Assembly (NCBI GenBank): GCA_020975725.1
Contig: QXJR01000027.1
Coordinates: 496,001-560,000, forward strand
Source: Picocystis sp. L7
Lineage: Eukaryota > Chlorophyta > Picocystophyceae > Picocystales > Picocystaceae
Length of the DNA: 64,000 nt
Direction of reading: 5' to 3'
The position numbers and the translations under genes are program-made. Of this stretch, positions 1 through 9,563 are shown one piece after another. Position 1 is the stretch's first letter; each line of letters begins with the position of its first letter. The notes below the pieces were generated by a model, which did no database searches, was not told the DNA's origin, and saw nothing but the letters and a program-made list of their open reading frames with translations.

Positions 1-154
1 GCGTGATGCCTGGCTCCGAGCCCTTCCTGCGGTGCTCTACGACCACTTCCGCTTGGAACTCGACCTGCCTTTCCGCCATCTGGATCCCACGGTTCTCTTT
101 GTCCTCCCAGGACGTTCCTGAGGCGTCCATTTCGGCGCTGGAAGGCGTCTCCAT
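1..154 (-). CDS. Unidentified protein, N-terminal exon (partial at window edge)
   Basis: On the minus strand an ATG at 154 opens a reading frame that stays open to the window edge (51 codons). The start reads METPSSAEMDASGTSWEDKE and is followed by a charged, probably helical segment rich in Glu, Arg and Gln. The composition is protein-like rather than low-complexity, and the frame is divergent to the thioredoxin-like gene, which fits the alternating layout of the window. I do not recognise the family. The fragment is too short for a functional call, and the start could move to the internal Met at residue 9. Confidence 0.4.
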   Translation of the reverse strand, partial: METPSSAEMDASGTSWEDKENRGIQMAERQVEFQAEVVVEHRRKGSEPGIT

Positions 155-590
155 GGCGTCTTTCGATGGAACAGAAAGAGGTGGGAGGCGTGTGGACGCG
201 TCTCTCAACTGAACGCCCATTCGACGTGTGGTGCACCTGCCTCCAGCCCGAACCCCCCACGCGCGAGTCCCCGTTTCTTCGAGCCAAAACGATCGCCGAT
301 CGAGGAAACGGGGAGGGACGCGAGTCCTCGAAGGGACACGAACGAGGTTCCCGAAGAGACGGGACGGGCTCGGACAAGAGGGGCGAGATTCGAGGATCGA
401 ACGCAGAGGAAGATTCCCCTGGGGGGGGCTGACCTGGAAAGACACCGAACCGTCCCCGCTGCAGCCCCCCTCCCTCCCTCGACGATCCCGAGGTTCAGGG
501 ACAGCGGTCTTTTGCGGTCTTTCTACGGTCCACAGACGGTCCCGATGCGACCGGTCCATCACACCGAACCCCTTCGGTGTCGCGAGCGAG
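155..590. other. Intergenic: putative divergent promoter
   Basis: 436 bp between the unidentified minus-strand gene and the thioredoxin-like gene. It is GC-rich with pyrimidine runs around 466-480. Overlapping open frames exist here in several phases, but none resembles a protein. I see no RNA gene or repeat. Confidence 0.5.
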
Positions 591-1122
591 ATGGACCTCC
601 GCACCATCGTGCGCTCGGAGTTCTCCAAGCCCAAAGAGAGGTTCCGAAAGATGGAGGCAGAAGAGACCCAAGCGTGGAAGGAACCGAAACCCAAACGGTT
701 GCAACCCACCGAAACGAGGCCGAACCTCAAGTCAGCACACAACGACGAAGAGCTGCGTGCAGTCCTTCAAGGAGCGGATGGACGACCGACCGTGGTGGAT
801 TTCGGAGCGTCCTGGTGCGAGCACTGCAAGGGAATGCTTCCGTGGTTCGCAGAATCCAGTGGAAAGGTGGGCGTCAGATCAAGCCTCGCTCGAACCCGGT
901 GGAGAGGACCACGAACAACCACTGACGGGTCGCTCGCCGTCGGGAACGCAGTTTCCAAACATGACGTTCGTCATGGCAGACGTGGATCGCATGCCTGAGA
1001 TGGCGCACGACATACGGTACACGCCCACCTTCTCCTTCTACGTCAACGGCAAAAAGGTGGACGAGATTTTCGGGTCCAACCGGAGGCAAATCGGGGATCG
1101 CATGTGGCTACATGCAGACTAA
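591..1122 (+). CDS. Thioredoxin-like protein (thioredoxin-like 3-3 type)
   Basis: Predicted 148-aa thioredoxin-fold protein. Exon 1 is 591-866 and exon 2 is 952-1122; the 85-bp phase-0 intron has GT/AG ends and a CTGAC at 922-926. Exon 1 encodes a basic N-terminus and the active site GASWCEHCK. Exon 2 encodes the second half of the fold, with ADVDRMPEMAHDIRYTPTF (which includes the cis-Pro segment) and an ending in WLH. This layout closely follows plant thioredoxin-like 3-3, known from plants and green algae, where the redox centre is also a non-WCGPC variant. WCEHC keeps both cysteines, so redox activity is plausible; the substrate is unknown. No clear transit peptide is seen. The ATG at 591 is chosen because it opens the frame holding the active site. 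The gene is convergent with SLBP, with 115 bp between stops. Confidence 0.85.
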
Positions 1123-1237
1123 CTGTTGCCGGGAGGGGCGAAGATGCTCCACACCCTATTTGTTCGCACACTTCATCGCATTATTACTTTGCGGTGCCTG
1201 CCAAAGATCGCTGGCCGGGAGAATACAGAGGCACCTT

Positions 1238-2056
1238 CTAGAACCCCTGCTCTTCCTCGAACCAACCGTCGAAAATGCTTGGCACAGGCGCTGGAACAGG
1301 AGTTGCCTGCTGCTCTTGTTCTTCCTGGACTGGTGCGATTCTTGCTCGCTTCGTTCTTTCGGGTGGTGCGGTTTGCTGGATGGGTGATGAGGTTGGTTCT
1401 GGCGTTTTTTCCAAGGCGGGTGCGTTGTCCTTCTGTGGATTCCACTTGTGCAGTTGCCGCCTCCAGCTCTTCAGCAGGCCATCGAAGCACCTCTTGCTGC
1501 ATTTTTTATTGATGTCCGGTGTCACCGGATCGATGGGATACCCTTTCCTGTGCACCTTTCGTTTGTGTTTGGGGACTGCTTGGATGTAGCACTGGTACGC
1601 TGGCGTATTTTTCCCAATCTCGATCTGTTTCTTCCGATAGGCGAGCTTCGTTGGATCTGCTTCCACTTCTTCTTCTTTGTTCGCTTGCGGGACCACGTCA
1701 CCAAGATCGAAGTCGGCCGAGCAATCCTTCACTCGCGCCCTCCGACCTCCCCACAGCAGCTTGGTCGCCCTTTCTCTCGTAGCTTCGACTTCATCCGCCT
1801 CCCGTTTCCGCTTCTTGCCAACGCCTTCCCCCTTCCACGCCGCCTGTCTGCGTCCAGGATCCCTTCTGTCCTGGACGTCGCCCTTCCATCGTCCACGTGG
1901 CGCCGCGACAGCGTCCATCCGCCGCGCCTTGGGCTTCGTCCACCTTCCCCTTCTGGCCTTTTCCCTTCTGTCCCGAACCCAGCCCGGGTTCGATCGGAAC
2001 TCCACTTCCAATCGAATGGGGAGGCTTCCCATCAACCCGTCCTTTTCCATCCCCAT
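1238..2056 (-). CDS. SLBP: Histone RNA hairpin-binding protein (SLBP)
   Basis: 272-aa single-exon protein. The central 70 residues match the SLBP RNA-binding domain: the run RKKQIEIGKNTPAYQCYI, then VPKHKRK, a TPDINKKCSKR segment corresponding to the TPxK phosphorylation region, and the closing FDGLLKSWRRQLHKW. In the family this domain grips the 3' stem-loop of replication-dependent histone mRNAs for processing and translation, acting in nucleus and cytoplasm. The N-terminal 120 residues are basic and Arg-rich, and the C-terminus is Pro/Gln-rich ending in FDGWFEEEQGF. Metazoan SLBP has Tyr-Ser-Arg-Arg where this protein has Cys-Ser-Lys-Arg. The start at 2056 is the first ATG of the frame; it overlaps the possible 5' end of the divergent PQBP1 gene, so the two share a promoter. 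The identification is firm and the start is less so. Confidence 0.9.
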   Translation of the reverse strand: MGMEKDGLMGSLPIRLEVEFRSNPGWVRDRREKARRGRWTKPKARRMDAVAAPRGRWKGDVQDRRDPGRRQAAWKGEGVGKKRKREADEVEATRERATKLLWGGRRARVKDCSADFDLGDVVPQANKEEEVEADPTKLAYRKKQIEIGKNTPAYQCYIQAVPKHKRKVHRKGYPIDPVTPDINKKCSKRCFDGLLKSWRRQLHKWNPQKDNAPALEKTPEPTSSPIQQTAPPERTKRARIAPVQEEQEQQATPVPAPVPSIFDGWFEEEQGF

Positions 2057-2216
2057 GGATGTCGCTCAGAACCGACGCATTGCGCGACCAGGAGGCGATG
2101 GACGCGCGTCGCAGCCGCGCCACGTGAAGCCAAGACCGCGCATTCGCGATCGAAAGGGTGCAGGACGCGTTCAGGAACCTCGTGCCGCTCCTGGAGACGG
2201 GAAAGGATCGAGTTCC

Positions 2217-2606
2217 ATGGCGCATCCGACGTCCGAGCTGCCGGATGGATGGTGGTCGTACGTGGATCCGCGCACAGGCGCGCCGTACTACTACTGCATG
2301 CGGACGGGAAAGACGCAGTGGGAATGGCCACAAGAGGTTCCTTCTACGACGCACGATGGCACGCGTCCTCGAACCCAGGACACTTCTCGCAGGCGTGTGC
2401 TTCGCGATCCACATCGCAGCACGAGCGTGTTGGATCGGGACGCCGCGACGCGCGAGCACCATTCCGCGTCGCGTGGAGGACAACGCAGGCGTGTGATGGA
2501 CAAGAAGTGGACGGAAAGGTCGACGAGCGATCCCATGGATCCGTCCTCGTACTCGGACGCACCTCAAGGGGATTGGAGCCGTGGATTGAACGCTGCGAAT
2601 CCGTAG
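2217..2606 (+). CDS. PQBP1: WW-domain protein, PQBP1-like spliceosomal factor
   Basis: 129-aa product from the ATG at 2217; in-frame ATGs at 2055 and 2016 would lengthen it but overlap the SLBP start. A WW domain lies at residues about 6-37 (LPDGWWSYVDPRTGAPYYY followed by a TQWEWP end). A charged Arg/Asp-rich middle follows, then DPMDPSSYSDAPQGDWSRGL, a near-exact copy of the conserved C-terminal block of polyglutamine-binding protein 1. PQBP1 links transcription and pre-mRNA splicing through its WW domain and its binding to the U5 snRNP 15-kDa protein. Here the protein stops soon after that block, so the distal YxxP-type U5-15kD-binding motif of animal PQBP1 is not visible. Only 30 bp separate its stop from the stop of CEBPZ on the other strand. 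Confidence 0.8.
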   Translation: MAHPTSELPDGWWSYVDPRTGAPYYYCMRTGKTQWEWPQEVPSTTHDGTRPRTQDTSRRRVLRDPHRSTSVLDRDAATREHHSASRGGQRRRVMDKKWTERSTSDPMDPSSYSDAPQGDWSRGLNAANP

Positions 2607-2636
2607 CGTTGTACCAAGGTGGAACGTGTCCTTTGT

Positions 2637-5600
2637 TTATTGTGGTTGTTGCTTGGAAGATCTCTTCCCGCGCTTTCGGACGTCGTTCTTCCCGTGGACG
2701 TCTCGACCGCGTTTATTCTTGCCCGTGCCTACCACCGCAGATGGAGAATCAACTGCACCTTCTGCGCCGATGAGGTGGGCGTAGTCTTCGACGGACGCGA
2801 ACACGTTGCTACCATCGCCACGCGCCTGCCTCCTGACCTTCGGCGTGACCTCGTCGTCGCCTTGGTCCAATTCGGAGCTCGCCGCCTCCTCGTCGCTCGT
2901 GTCCAAGGCGATGTCGTCGGACATGTCCTCGACGACGTGGTCGTCCAACAGAGACTCGCCGGAATCCGAACCTCCCTCCACCATGCGCGCCAGCTGCGCG
3001 TAATCGTACCCGACGTCGTCGGCATCGGCGTCCCTGTCTTCGAGCTCCTCCTCCGATTCGCTTGCCGACATGGCGGCATCCCAAGCCTCCTCTTCCTCGT
3101 CGGAACCAAGTTCAGGTCCGCTCTCTGCACTGTCGCTGTCCTCCTCCGAACTCTCCTCGCTGCTGTCCTCCGAGGAGCGCTTCTTGAGAGATCTGCGCCT
3201 CTCGGAACCCGCCTGACGCTTCGCCGTGAAGAAGCGATGGAAGAACACCTCGTCCGGTGGCACTTCAGCTTCCGCCAGAGCAGCGAACTCAGGAGAACCC
3301 ACCGTCAACCTCGTGGGTGCAACAGCTTCAGGTTGCATGAGGGAAGAGCCCTTCAAGTTCTGCTTGGCAATCTTCGGCTTCTTCTGTATGAAACGGTCCA
3401 GAAACACGGAGAGGGGAAACTCACGGATCGGATCCCCGTCGTACACCACTGGGTTGCCAGTGAGGAGGGACCGAGCCATCGCGGCCACCGAAGGATGGTA
3501 GTGCTCGGCCAGGGTGTTCAACTCCCACAGACAAGAGCACTCAGCATGGCTGTATTCGGGATCTCTCTTCCTCATGTCGTACCTTCCTTCCACTGGCTTC
3601 GGAACATGATGCACAGCTCTGCCAGATCGTTCCGGCTGGTTCGCAAGAGTCTTCTTGTGAAAAGAGTCCCTTGTATCAGAATCAAAAGAATCCTCGCTTC
3701 CATCCACAGTGACCCTTTCCAACATCCCTTCCCCACCTTCAGATTCGATTTCGTCCTTGTCCTCTCCGTCGTGGCTCCAACTGTTGCCATTTCGGACTTG
3801 CCCCTCCCCGTGCACCTCGGCAGGGTCCTGCACTTTGTCAATGTCCTGGAAAATTTCCCTCCCCGCGTCCTTCTCTTCTGGCTCAAGGATAGCGGCAAAG
3901 ATTGCTCTCTTTGTCTTGGCAACCTCGCTAACAAGCATCAAACACCCACACGTAAAATTGGGCTGCATCCCTACAGCAACTTGCAGCAATCTTTTCACAA
4001 AGGCAATCACTCTGGCATTGTTCACATCAGCCTTGATGGCCTTGAACAGCAGTGATAAGAACAGAGATGCCTTGGAGGACTTTGGAAGCGAGGGCTGCAA
4101 AAGGGACACATCAACAGGTCAGCAGACGAACCAGGCTTTTCCAAGCAAACGTGCCAATCAGGATGGTGTCATTCCGCCTGTCGCTCAAAGATAATAATTC
4201 CCCATAATAGTGGTAGGATTTTGCCCTATCTTTTTTATAATCATTCACCAACGAAAAGGATCAACAGTCGATTCGGAGCGAGTAGACTTACCGAAAGCAG
4301 AACAGCATAGAGTGCCCTGTAAAATCTATCAGACACGGCATGCTGCGAGGATTTTAGCTGGAAGAGCAGCATGAGCGCCTGGACAGAAACGTTGAACGAA
4401 TCTCCATGTATCATCTTGAACAGAGAGGGGGTGTGCCTTTCCAAAAGAGGATCTACCTCGTCTTTGTGAACATATGGGAATGCTCTATTCACCCCTGTCA
4501 AAATTGCTCCGAGCATGCGTGCATCCATGCCTGATTCTTTCTCTTTGTTCTCTTCCGGTTTTTCCTGCTTGGTCCCTTTTTTAAACTTCCTCGCCATTTT
4601 TTGAGGTTTTCTCCGTACCTTCTCCTTCTCTTTCTTTACGAGCATTTTGTCTTGCACACGCTGAAGAAGCAGCAGGGGGGAGCAAGGTCAGCTTTCATTT
4701 CCTTGCATCGAAGACAATGGTAGCGGTTGTGTACCACCTCGCACCGGGTACCTGGCTTACCGTAAAAAGTGAAAAATAACAATCAATCAAGTCCTTCGCA
4801 AGCGCACCGCCCCCCTCGGCCTCCTTGTCACTCAGAACCATTTGGTTCAGAAAAATGATAGAGTAGTACTTCGCCCTATCAGAGAGGTTCGGTCGGAAGA
4901 CAAATCGCCTCACTTCTTTGAACACAATGGGCTTCATCATGGGGTGCTCCACCAAGAGGCAGGATAGAAGATACCCAGCTTTGGAAGCAACCTGGTACGC
5001 ATTAAAGCAAGATCACACGGTCAGAACCAGGGTCACAGTTGATTACGCAACGACCTCGGACAACCACTCTTCTCCCAAGCACTTGATCCAACGGGTGTCA
5101 TCCAGTACGAATACATGGCAATCATCTTCCAAGTCATGTGAGGACTTGGAACTCAATCCATTGTCTTAATCCTTCACCCACTGGGCATATCCTCCAGACC
5201 TGTTGCTTACCTTTCTCTCCTTATCTCCGTATTTGTTCACCAGAATGCTCAAGAGCAACTGTTCTTGTTCAGGTTTTCGAACCAATAACTCGAAGCATGC
5301 TTTTACAGTCTTCTCGCGCACGAACTGCAAGGGGTGCTTTGCTTTTTCTTCTAGGTCGACAACAAATTGACCATACTTTTTCTTCACGGCATCTTCCATG
5401 TACCACATAAGCAGTCTGACCTCCCCATCTTCTGTGTCCGCATCGCATTGTTCAAGAGGTTGCTCGTGGAAGTAGCGTAGCTTTCTGTCCGGCAGCAGCT
5501 CAGATGTGAACAAAGCTGTCAATGCGTCCAGTGCATCGCCGATTACCCGTGCATGGCCACGCGAGACCATCCCAGCCAGTGCGTCCAAGCTCCGCAAGTT

Positions 5601-6236
5601 CCCACATGCAGAAGCTCGGAGAAGCAGTGCGTGCGCAGCCACGCGATCTGCCGTGGTTCCGCTGCGCTGCGCTGCACGCAGCCACGTCGCGTCTGCGTCC
5701 TTGGAAGCAGCTGCCGTGGCTGCTGCGACTTTGGCCATGGCTCTTTCTGCCTTGTCCCGCAGTTGGACCACATTGCTAGAGGTGGGCAGTCTCGGTGTCG
5801 TGGACGGATTTCCTTTCCTCGCTTTCTCTCCTGGTAAGGGTCCCAGTTCTTCCGCGACTTGATGCCAGCAACCGGCCACGCGTTCGGCGAGGCGTTTGGC
5901 GTGTGCGTCCACTGGCACCCGTGGAGGCCGTTCCCACCCCTCGGACTCGCTCGATCTCTTGCGAGGTGCGTCTCCTAGCTTTTTGCGCGTGCTCTTCCCA
6001 TCCCTCCTGCCATCTTTTTCCCGCGTTCGTCCTTTGACGTGCTTCTGATCCTTCTTCTTTGCTTCGGTGCGAGGCACCTCTCTGGCATCCTCCACGCCTT
6101 CGACCGGCGCCTTCGGCCGAAAATCGCGGTCGTCGAACCCTCTGGCACCTGGTCCGGTTCCTGCCAGTCCCAGATCGGCCGCCACGGCCGCCACCTCGCG
6201 GTGGAGCTCGGATTGGCGCGCCACGTCCGCCGCCAT
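2637..6236 (-). CDS. CEBPZ: CCAAT/enhancer-binding protein zeta / Noc1-Mak21 ribosome biogenesis factor
   Basis: Four exons on the minus strand: 6236-5211, 4991-4761, 4660-4292 and 4094-2637, all phase 0, giving 1027 aa. Each of the three introns has GT/AG ends and a CTGAC shortly before the acceptor. Joining across introns restores family motifs, such as KERK followed by VASKAGYLLSCLLVEHPMMK, then RFVFRPNLSDRAKYYSIIFL. The CBF/Mak21 domain is in exon 4 with KRDPEYSHAECSCLWEL. The C-terminus is very acidic and then Lys/Arg-rich, as usual. In yeast, Noc1 with Noc2 escorts early pre-60S particles in the nucleolus. The Met at 6236 is the first plausible start and is followed by a charged region leading into the HEAT-like body. 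The final TAA overlaps an AATAAA signal. Confidence 0.93.
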
Positions 6237-7089
6237 CGCGCCGCCACAACCGTCGACACGAAGCACTGAGGCACCTTCCCTCGGATTCGTGTGGTGAGGA
6301 GAGAGGGACCGTGAAGACCGCAAAAAGACCGCGGTCCACGCGGGCATTCGTGGGGGGATGGGTCCAGGTGGACGGTGGGGATCCACTGGGGTCCATCGCT
6401 GGAGAGACCCCGAAAGAGGTCCCCATGGGATGGATGCACAACTGCATGGAGAGCATGCAGGCGACCAGATGGATGCCCTTGTTGGTGAGGGGAGAAGAAC
6501 GGGGAGGAACGAACAGGACAATCCAGGGCTTCGTGCGCGAAAAGGATCGATGGGGAACCAAAGCCTTGTCCTACTCCCCACGTGGATGTCAGCGGGGCTA
6601 AACAGACTGCCTTGACTTCGCATGCAAGTGATTGTAGCGCTTGGCTTGCCGGGAAATGGAGGAGACATGGGCATCGCCTCGTTCTTCGGTGTTTGTAAGC
6701 ACAACCGGCAGGCCTTCAACGAGCGTGACCATTAGCTGGGACAGGCACGTAGACGTCACCTGCGTTTTTCAGAGCTACAGGTCCACGTACACGTCATCGC
6801 TGTGCAAGTTCTGCTTACGACTCCCGGTGGAAAGGAAAGTCAACCTCCAATCATTTTACAGACACAAATACAGAACAAGTGGATAGGAAATTTGGGTGCT
6901 CAAGTCGCTGGTGCCGCGAGGAATCACCAAACAGACAGCACTTGCAACTCCTCACATGTACACTCTTACCAGTCACTCTAAGAACGGGTAGGATTGGCTT
7001 ATTAAGAGGGTGCTTCATACTCTCCGAAAGGCATCTGATGCGAACCGCCTTCCGGGGCGTGCCCTGGAAAAAACAGGCGAAAGGTACCG
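6237..7089. other. Intergenic
   Basis: 853 bp between the CEBPZ start and the stop of the first RNase III gene. The first 350 bp are GC-rich and probably promoter/5'UTR of CEBPZ. The remainder is closer to 50% GC and probably RNase III 3' flank. I found no protein-like frame, tRNA or repeat. Confidence 0.5.
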
Positions 7090-8028
7090 CTATAACGGCA
7101 AGGGTTCGTCTTCCCGAACCCTTTTCTGTCCCTTTCCTGCCGATTCAAGCAAGTAGTTGTGGTCCGTGTGCAGTTTGCGGATGGCCTCTTTCGCAGCCTT
7201 CTGTTGCGCTCCTTTTTTGCTCGCTGCAGTCCCCGTGCCCAGGAGCATCCCATACACTTCCACTTGGCATGTGAACATCTTTTGATGATCCGGTCCTTCT
7301 TCGGACATGTCGATGTACTTGGGTAGGTCACCGGAGTTCTTCAATACTATTTCTTGCAGGTTGGACTTGTAGTTTTCGTTGAAGGAGACCGAACCAAACC
7401 TGGGATGGATGAACTTGTAGAAGAACTCTCTGGATGCAATGATCCCTCCGTCGAGGTAGATGGCCGCCACGATGGCTTCCACGCAGCACGCCAGGATCCT
7501 GCACTTGTTCCTTCCTCCGGTGTTTTCCTCTCCACTTCCCAGCAGGATGTATCCACCGAGGGCAAGCTCACGGGCCACGGACGCGAGTGCCTTTTGATCC
7601 ACGAGCCCCGACCTCATCTTGGTCATGAAGCCTTCTTGCATCTGGGGGTACTGCTTGAAGATCTGTTCGGACACGTTGAGCTGTATGACGGCGTCACCGA
7701 GGAACTCGAGCCTTTCGTTGCATTCCAGCAGTCGGTTTTCGTGTCGGTAGGAGCTGTGGGTCAAGGCTTGCACGAGCAGCAGGCGTCCTTCGTCCGAGAA
7801 GGTGTATCCCAGCCTGGACTGCAGCCTTTCCACCTGCTTCAGGTACGTTTGGTCCAGGTGCGACAGGGCTTCCAGCATGGCCGTGCGCACGTCTGCGCGT
7901 GATCCTGTCGGTTCCAACTCTCGAATCCACCTCCACTTCCGCCCCTGGAGCAGTTCGCCAGGGTCCTCCCCCCCTTCCTCTTCTCTCTTATGGGGGAAAG
8001 GGGGGGGGGTCGTTTCGGAAGGGAACAT
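7090..8028 (-). CDS. RNase III family protein with dsRBD (copy B), altered active site
   Basis: 312 aa from the ATG at 8028, chosen because it is the first ATG after the neighbouring gene's stop; a start at 7878 is also possible. The RNase III domain contains the signature NERLEFLGDAVIQL and the region ILACCVEAIVAAIYLDGG. A double-stranded RNA-binding domain follows (NYKSNLQEIVLKNSG through GAQQKAAKEAIRKL). Class I RNase III enzymes cleave dsRNA as dimers using two Glu and two Asp. Here the Asp of the ADxxEA motif (D114 in E. coli) is Cys, while the other three carboxylates are kept. The protein may therefore be catalytically impaired or work as a structural or RNA-binding factor. Its tandem paralogue lies immediately upstream in the same orientation. 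Location and substrate are unknown. Confidence 0.85.
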   Translation of the reverse strand: MFPSETTPPPFPHKREEEGGEDPGELLQGRKWRWIRELEPTGSRADVRTAMLEALSHLDQTYLKQVERLQSRLGYTFSDEGRLLLVQALTHSSYRHENRLLECNERLEFLGDAVIQLNVSEQIFKQYPQMQEGFMTKMRSGLVDQKALASVARELALGGYILLGSGEENTGGRNKCRILACCVEAIVAAIYLDGGIIASREFFYKFIHPRFGSVSFNENYKSNLQEIVLKNSGDLPKYIDMSEEGPDHQKMFTCQVEVYGMLLGTGTAASKKGAQQKAAKEAIRKLHTDHNYLLESAGKGQKRVREDEPLPL

Positions 8029-8066
8029 GTGGGACGGTGTCGCAGGACGGACGAGTGGACGATGCA

Positions 8067-8870
8067 TTACCGAAACACGAGGCGTGGATGGTGGCGTGGA
8101 CGGAAGGCACGCAGGTGGGGACGGATTGGACGTGGAGAATGCCTGGACAGGCACATCCGTGGACCGCGATCGAAATCCATCGAATCCAAGGCCTGACGCG
8201 CCGCTTCCTGTTGGGCCAATCGACGCCGTCGAGACGTTCCGCGACCCAACACCTCGCCTTTCACTTTCACCAAAGAAGTGTGGATGCGATCGTGCGCAGG
8301 ACCCTCCGGCGGAAGGTCGACGTACGTCGGCAGCTCGTTCCCGTGCTTGAGGAGGAACTCCTGGAGGAGGGACTTGTAGTTGTCTTCCACGCTGGCGGTG
8401 TGGATCTTCGGGAACAAGAATCGCTTGCAGAAAGTGCGTGCAGATTCCAATCCCCCGTCCAAGTAGATGGCCGCAACCAAGGCTTCGAAGCTGCAGCAGA
8501 GCACCCGATCCTTGTTGCTGCCGTTGGACGTGGTTTCGCTGGGTCCCAGCAGCAGGTAACGGCCCAGGTCGAGCTCTCTTGCCACGTTCGCGAGCCCTTT
8601 TTGGCTGACGACGGCGGATCTCAGCTTGGTCATTTCTCCTTCCTGCATGTCGGGATAGGTTTCGTAGATGTTTTCCGCCACCAGCAGCGAGATGACTGCG
8701 TCTCCCAAGAACTCCAGCCTTTCGTTGTTGTATCCCGGCACCAGGCTCCCCACGGACGCGTGCGTCACCGCCTGCACCAGCAGGGACATCCCCGTTTCGC
8801 TGAACGCGTATCCCATGGACCGTTGCAGCACCTTGAGGTTGGCCATCAGCTTCGGCATCCCTTCTCCCAT
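8067..8870 (-). CDS. RNase III family protein with dsRBD (copy A), altered active site
   Basis: 267 aa from the ATG at 8870; the frame is open further upstream, but that part is low-complexity GC-rich sequence. Residues about 8-150 form an RNase III domain with NERLEFLGDAVISLLVAENI and RVLCCSFEALVAAIYLDGG; a dsRBD follows (NYKSLLQEFLLKHGNELPTY to LAQQEAARQALDSMD), then a short basic tail. The catalytic Asp position of LADxxEA is Cys, the same substitution as in copy B. The stop at 8067 lies 38 bp before the chosen start of copy B, so the pair is a tandem duplication and could share a promoter. I considered one fused two-domain protein but saw no convincing splice sites joining the frames. Confidence 0.85.
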   Translation of the reverse strand: MGEGMPKLMANLKVLQRSMGYAFSETGMSLLVQAVTHASVGSLVPGYNNERLEFLGDAVISLLVAENIYETYPDMQEGEMTKLRSAVVSQKGLANVARELDLGRYLLLGPSETTSNGSNKDRVLCCSFEALVAAIYLDGGLESARTFCKRFLFPKIHTASVEDNYKSLLQEFLLKHGNELPTYVDLPPEGPAHDRIHTSLVKVKGEVLGRGTSRRRRLAQQEAARQALDSMDFDRGPRMCLSRHSPRPIRPHLRAFRPRHHPRLVFR

Positions 8871-9563
8871 CCTTCCCTTCCCTTCCCTATCCCCTCGTCC
8901 CCAAGGCGCACTGGACGTCTTTCGTGCTTGTTTGTGGTGGTTCCCTGTCGCATCCCCACCCCTCCCCTTCCCTAGGTTCCCTCGATTGGGTTCGGTTCTT
9001 CTCCCCCCCTTTCTCGACCGACTCCACCCGCCATCCTTCCCTTTCGTCGGTTCCCTTTTGTCCCCCTTTCCTGCGGAGGATCCAGGAGGGCAGGGGGGCT
9101 TCCACCAGGCCCACCCTTGCTCCGAACCCGGACGGAAGACGGAACAGATGCCGAAGAGGACGAGGCAGGGTGCCCGTTGTGAGGTTTGGAAGGAACCCCG
9201 CGTCCTCGACGGCGATCGCCATCGGAGGGAGGATGATTTCAGACGATGCGGAAGGCACGATCTCCATGTCTCGGGACCGTCTGACATCGATCCGTCCGTG
9301 TCTTCGTCCTCGCACGAACCTGTCTTCCGAACGCCCACTCCCTCGATCCTTCCTTCGATCGAACCCCGTCGAGACGGCCATCCACCGCAGAACGGGGCGC
9401 CGCCACCCCGCCCCGGTTCGGTGCTCCCTCTTCGGCGTCCGTCGTTCGCCCCGCCTCCCTCCCTCCCCTCCCTCCCTCGCATCCCCCACGACCTCTGCGC
9501 CCGTGCTCGTCGCCCCGTTCCGTTCCCCGCAGAGGAACCCCACCTCGTCCCTCCTCGCGAGGA
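8871..9563. other. Intergenic: divergent promoter with pyrimidine tracts
   Basis: 693 bp between RNase III copy A and the BET gene. It holds strand-asymmetric pyrimidine runs, especially 9452-9481, and a CCGCAGAGGA motif at 9527-9536 that recurs in other gene-free or uncertain stretches (29202, 55591, 55619, 57619). Long open frames on both strands are due to high GC. No gene is recognised. Confidence 0.5.

Noticed and set aside
7090-8870. Single fused protein with two RNase III domains (mini-Dicer)
   Set aside because: The two frames are separated by a stop and 38 bp, and I found no CTGAC or GT/AG pair that would join them; a tandem duplication is simpler.
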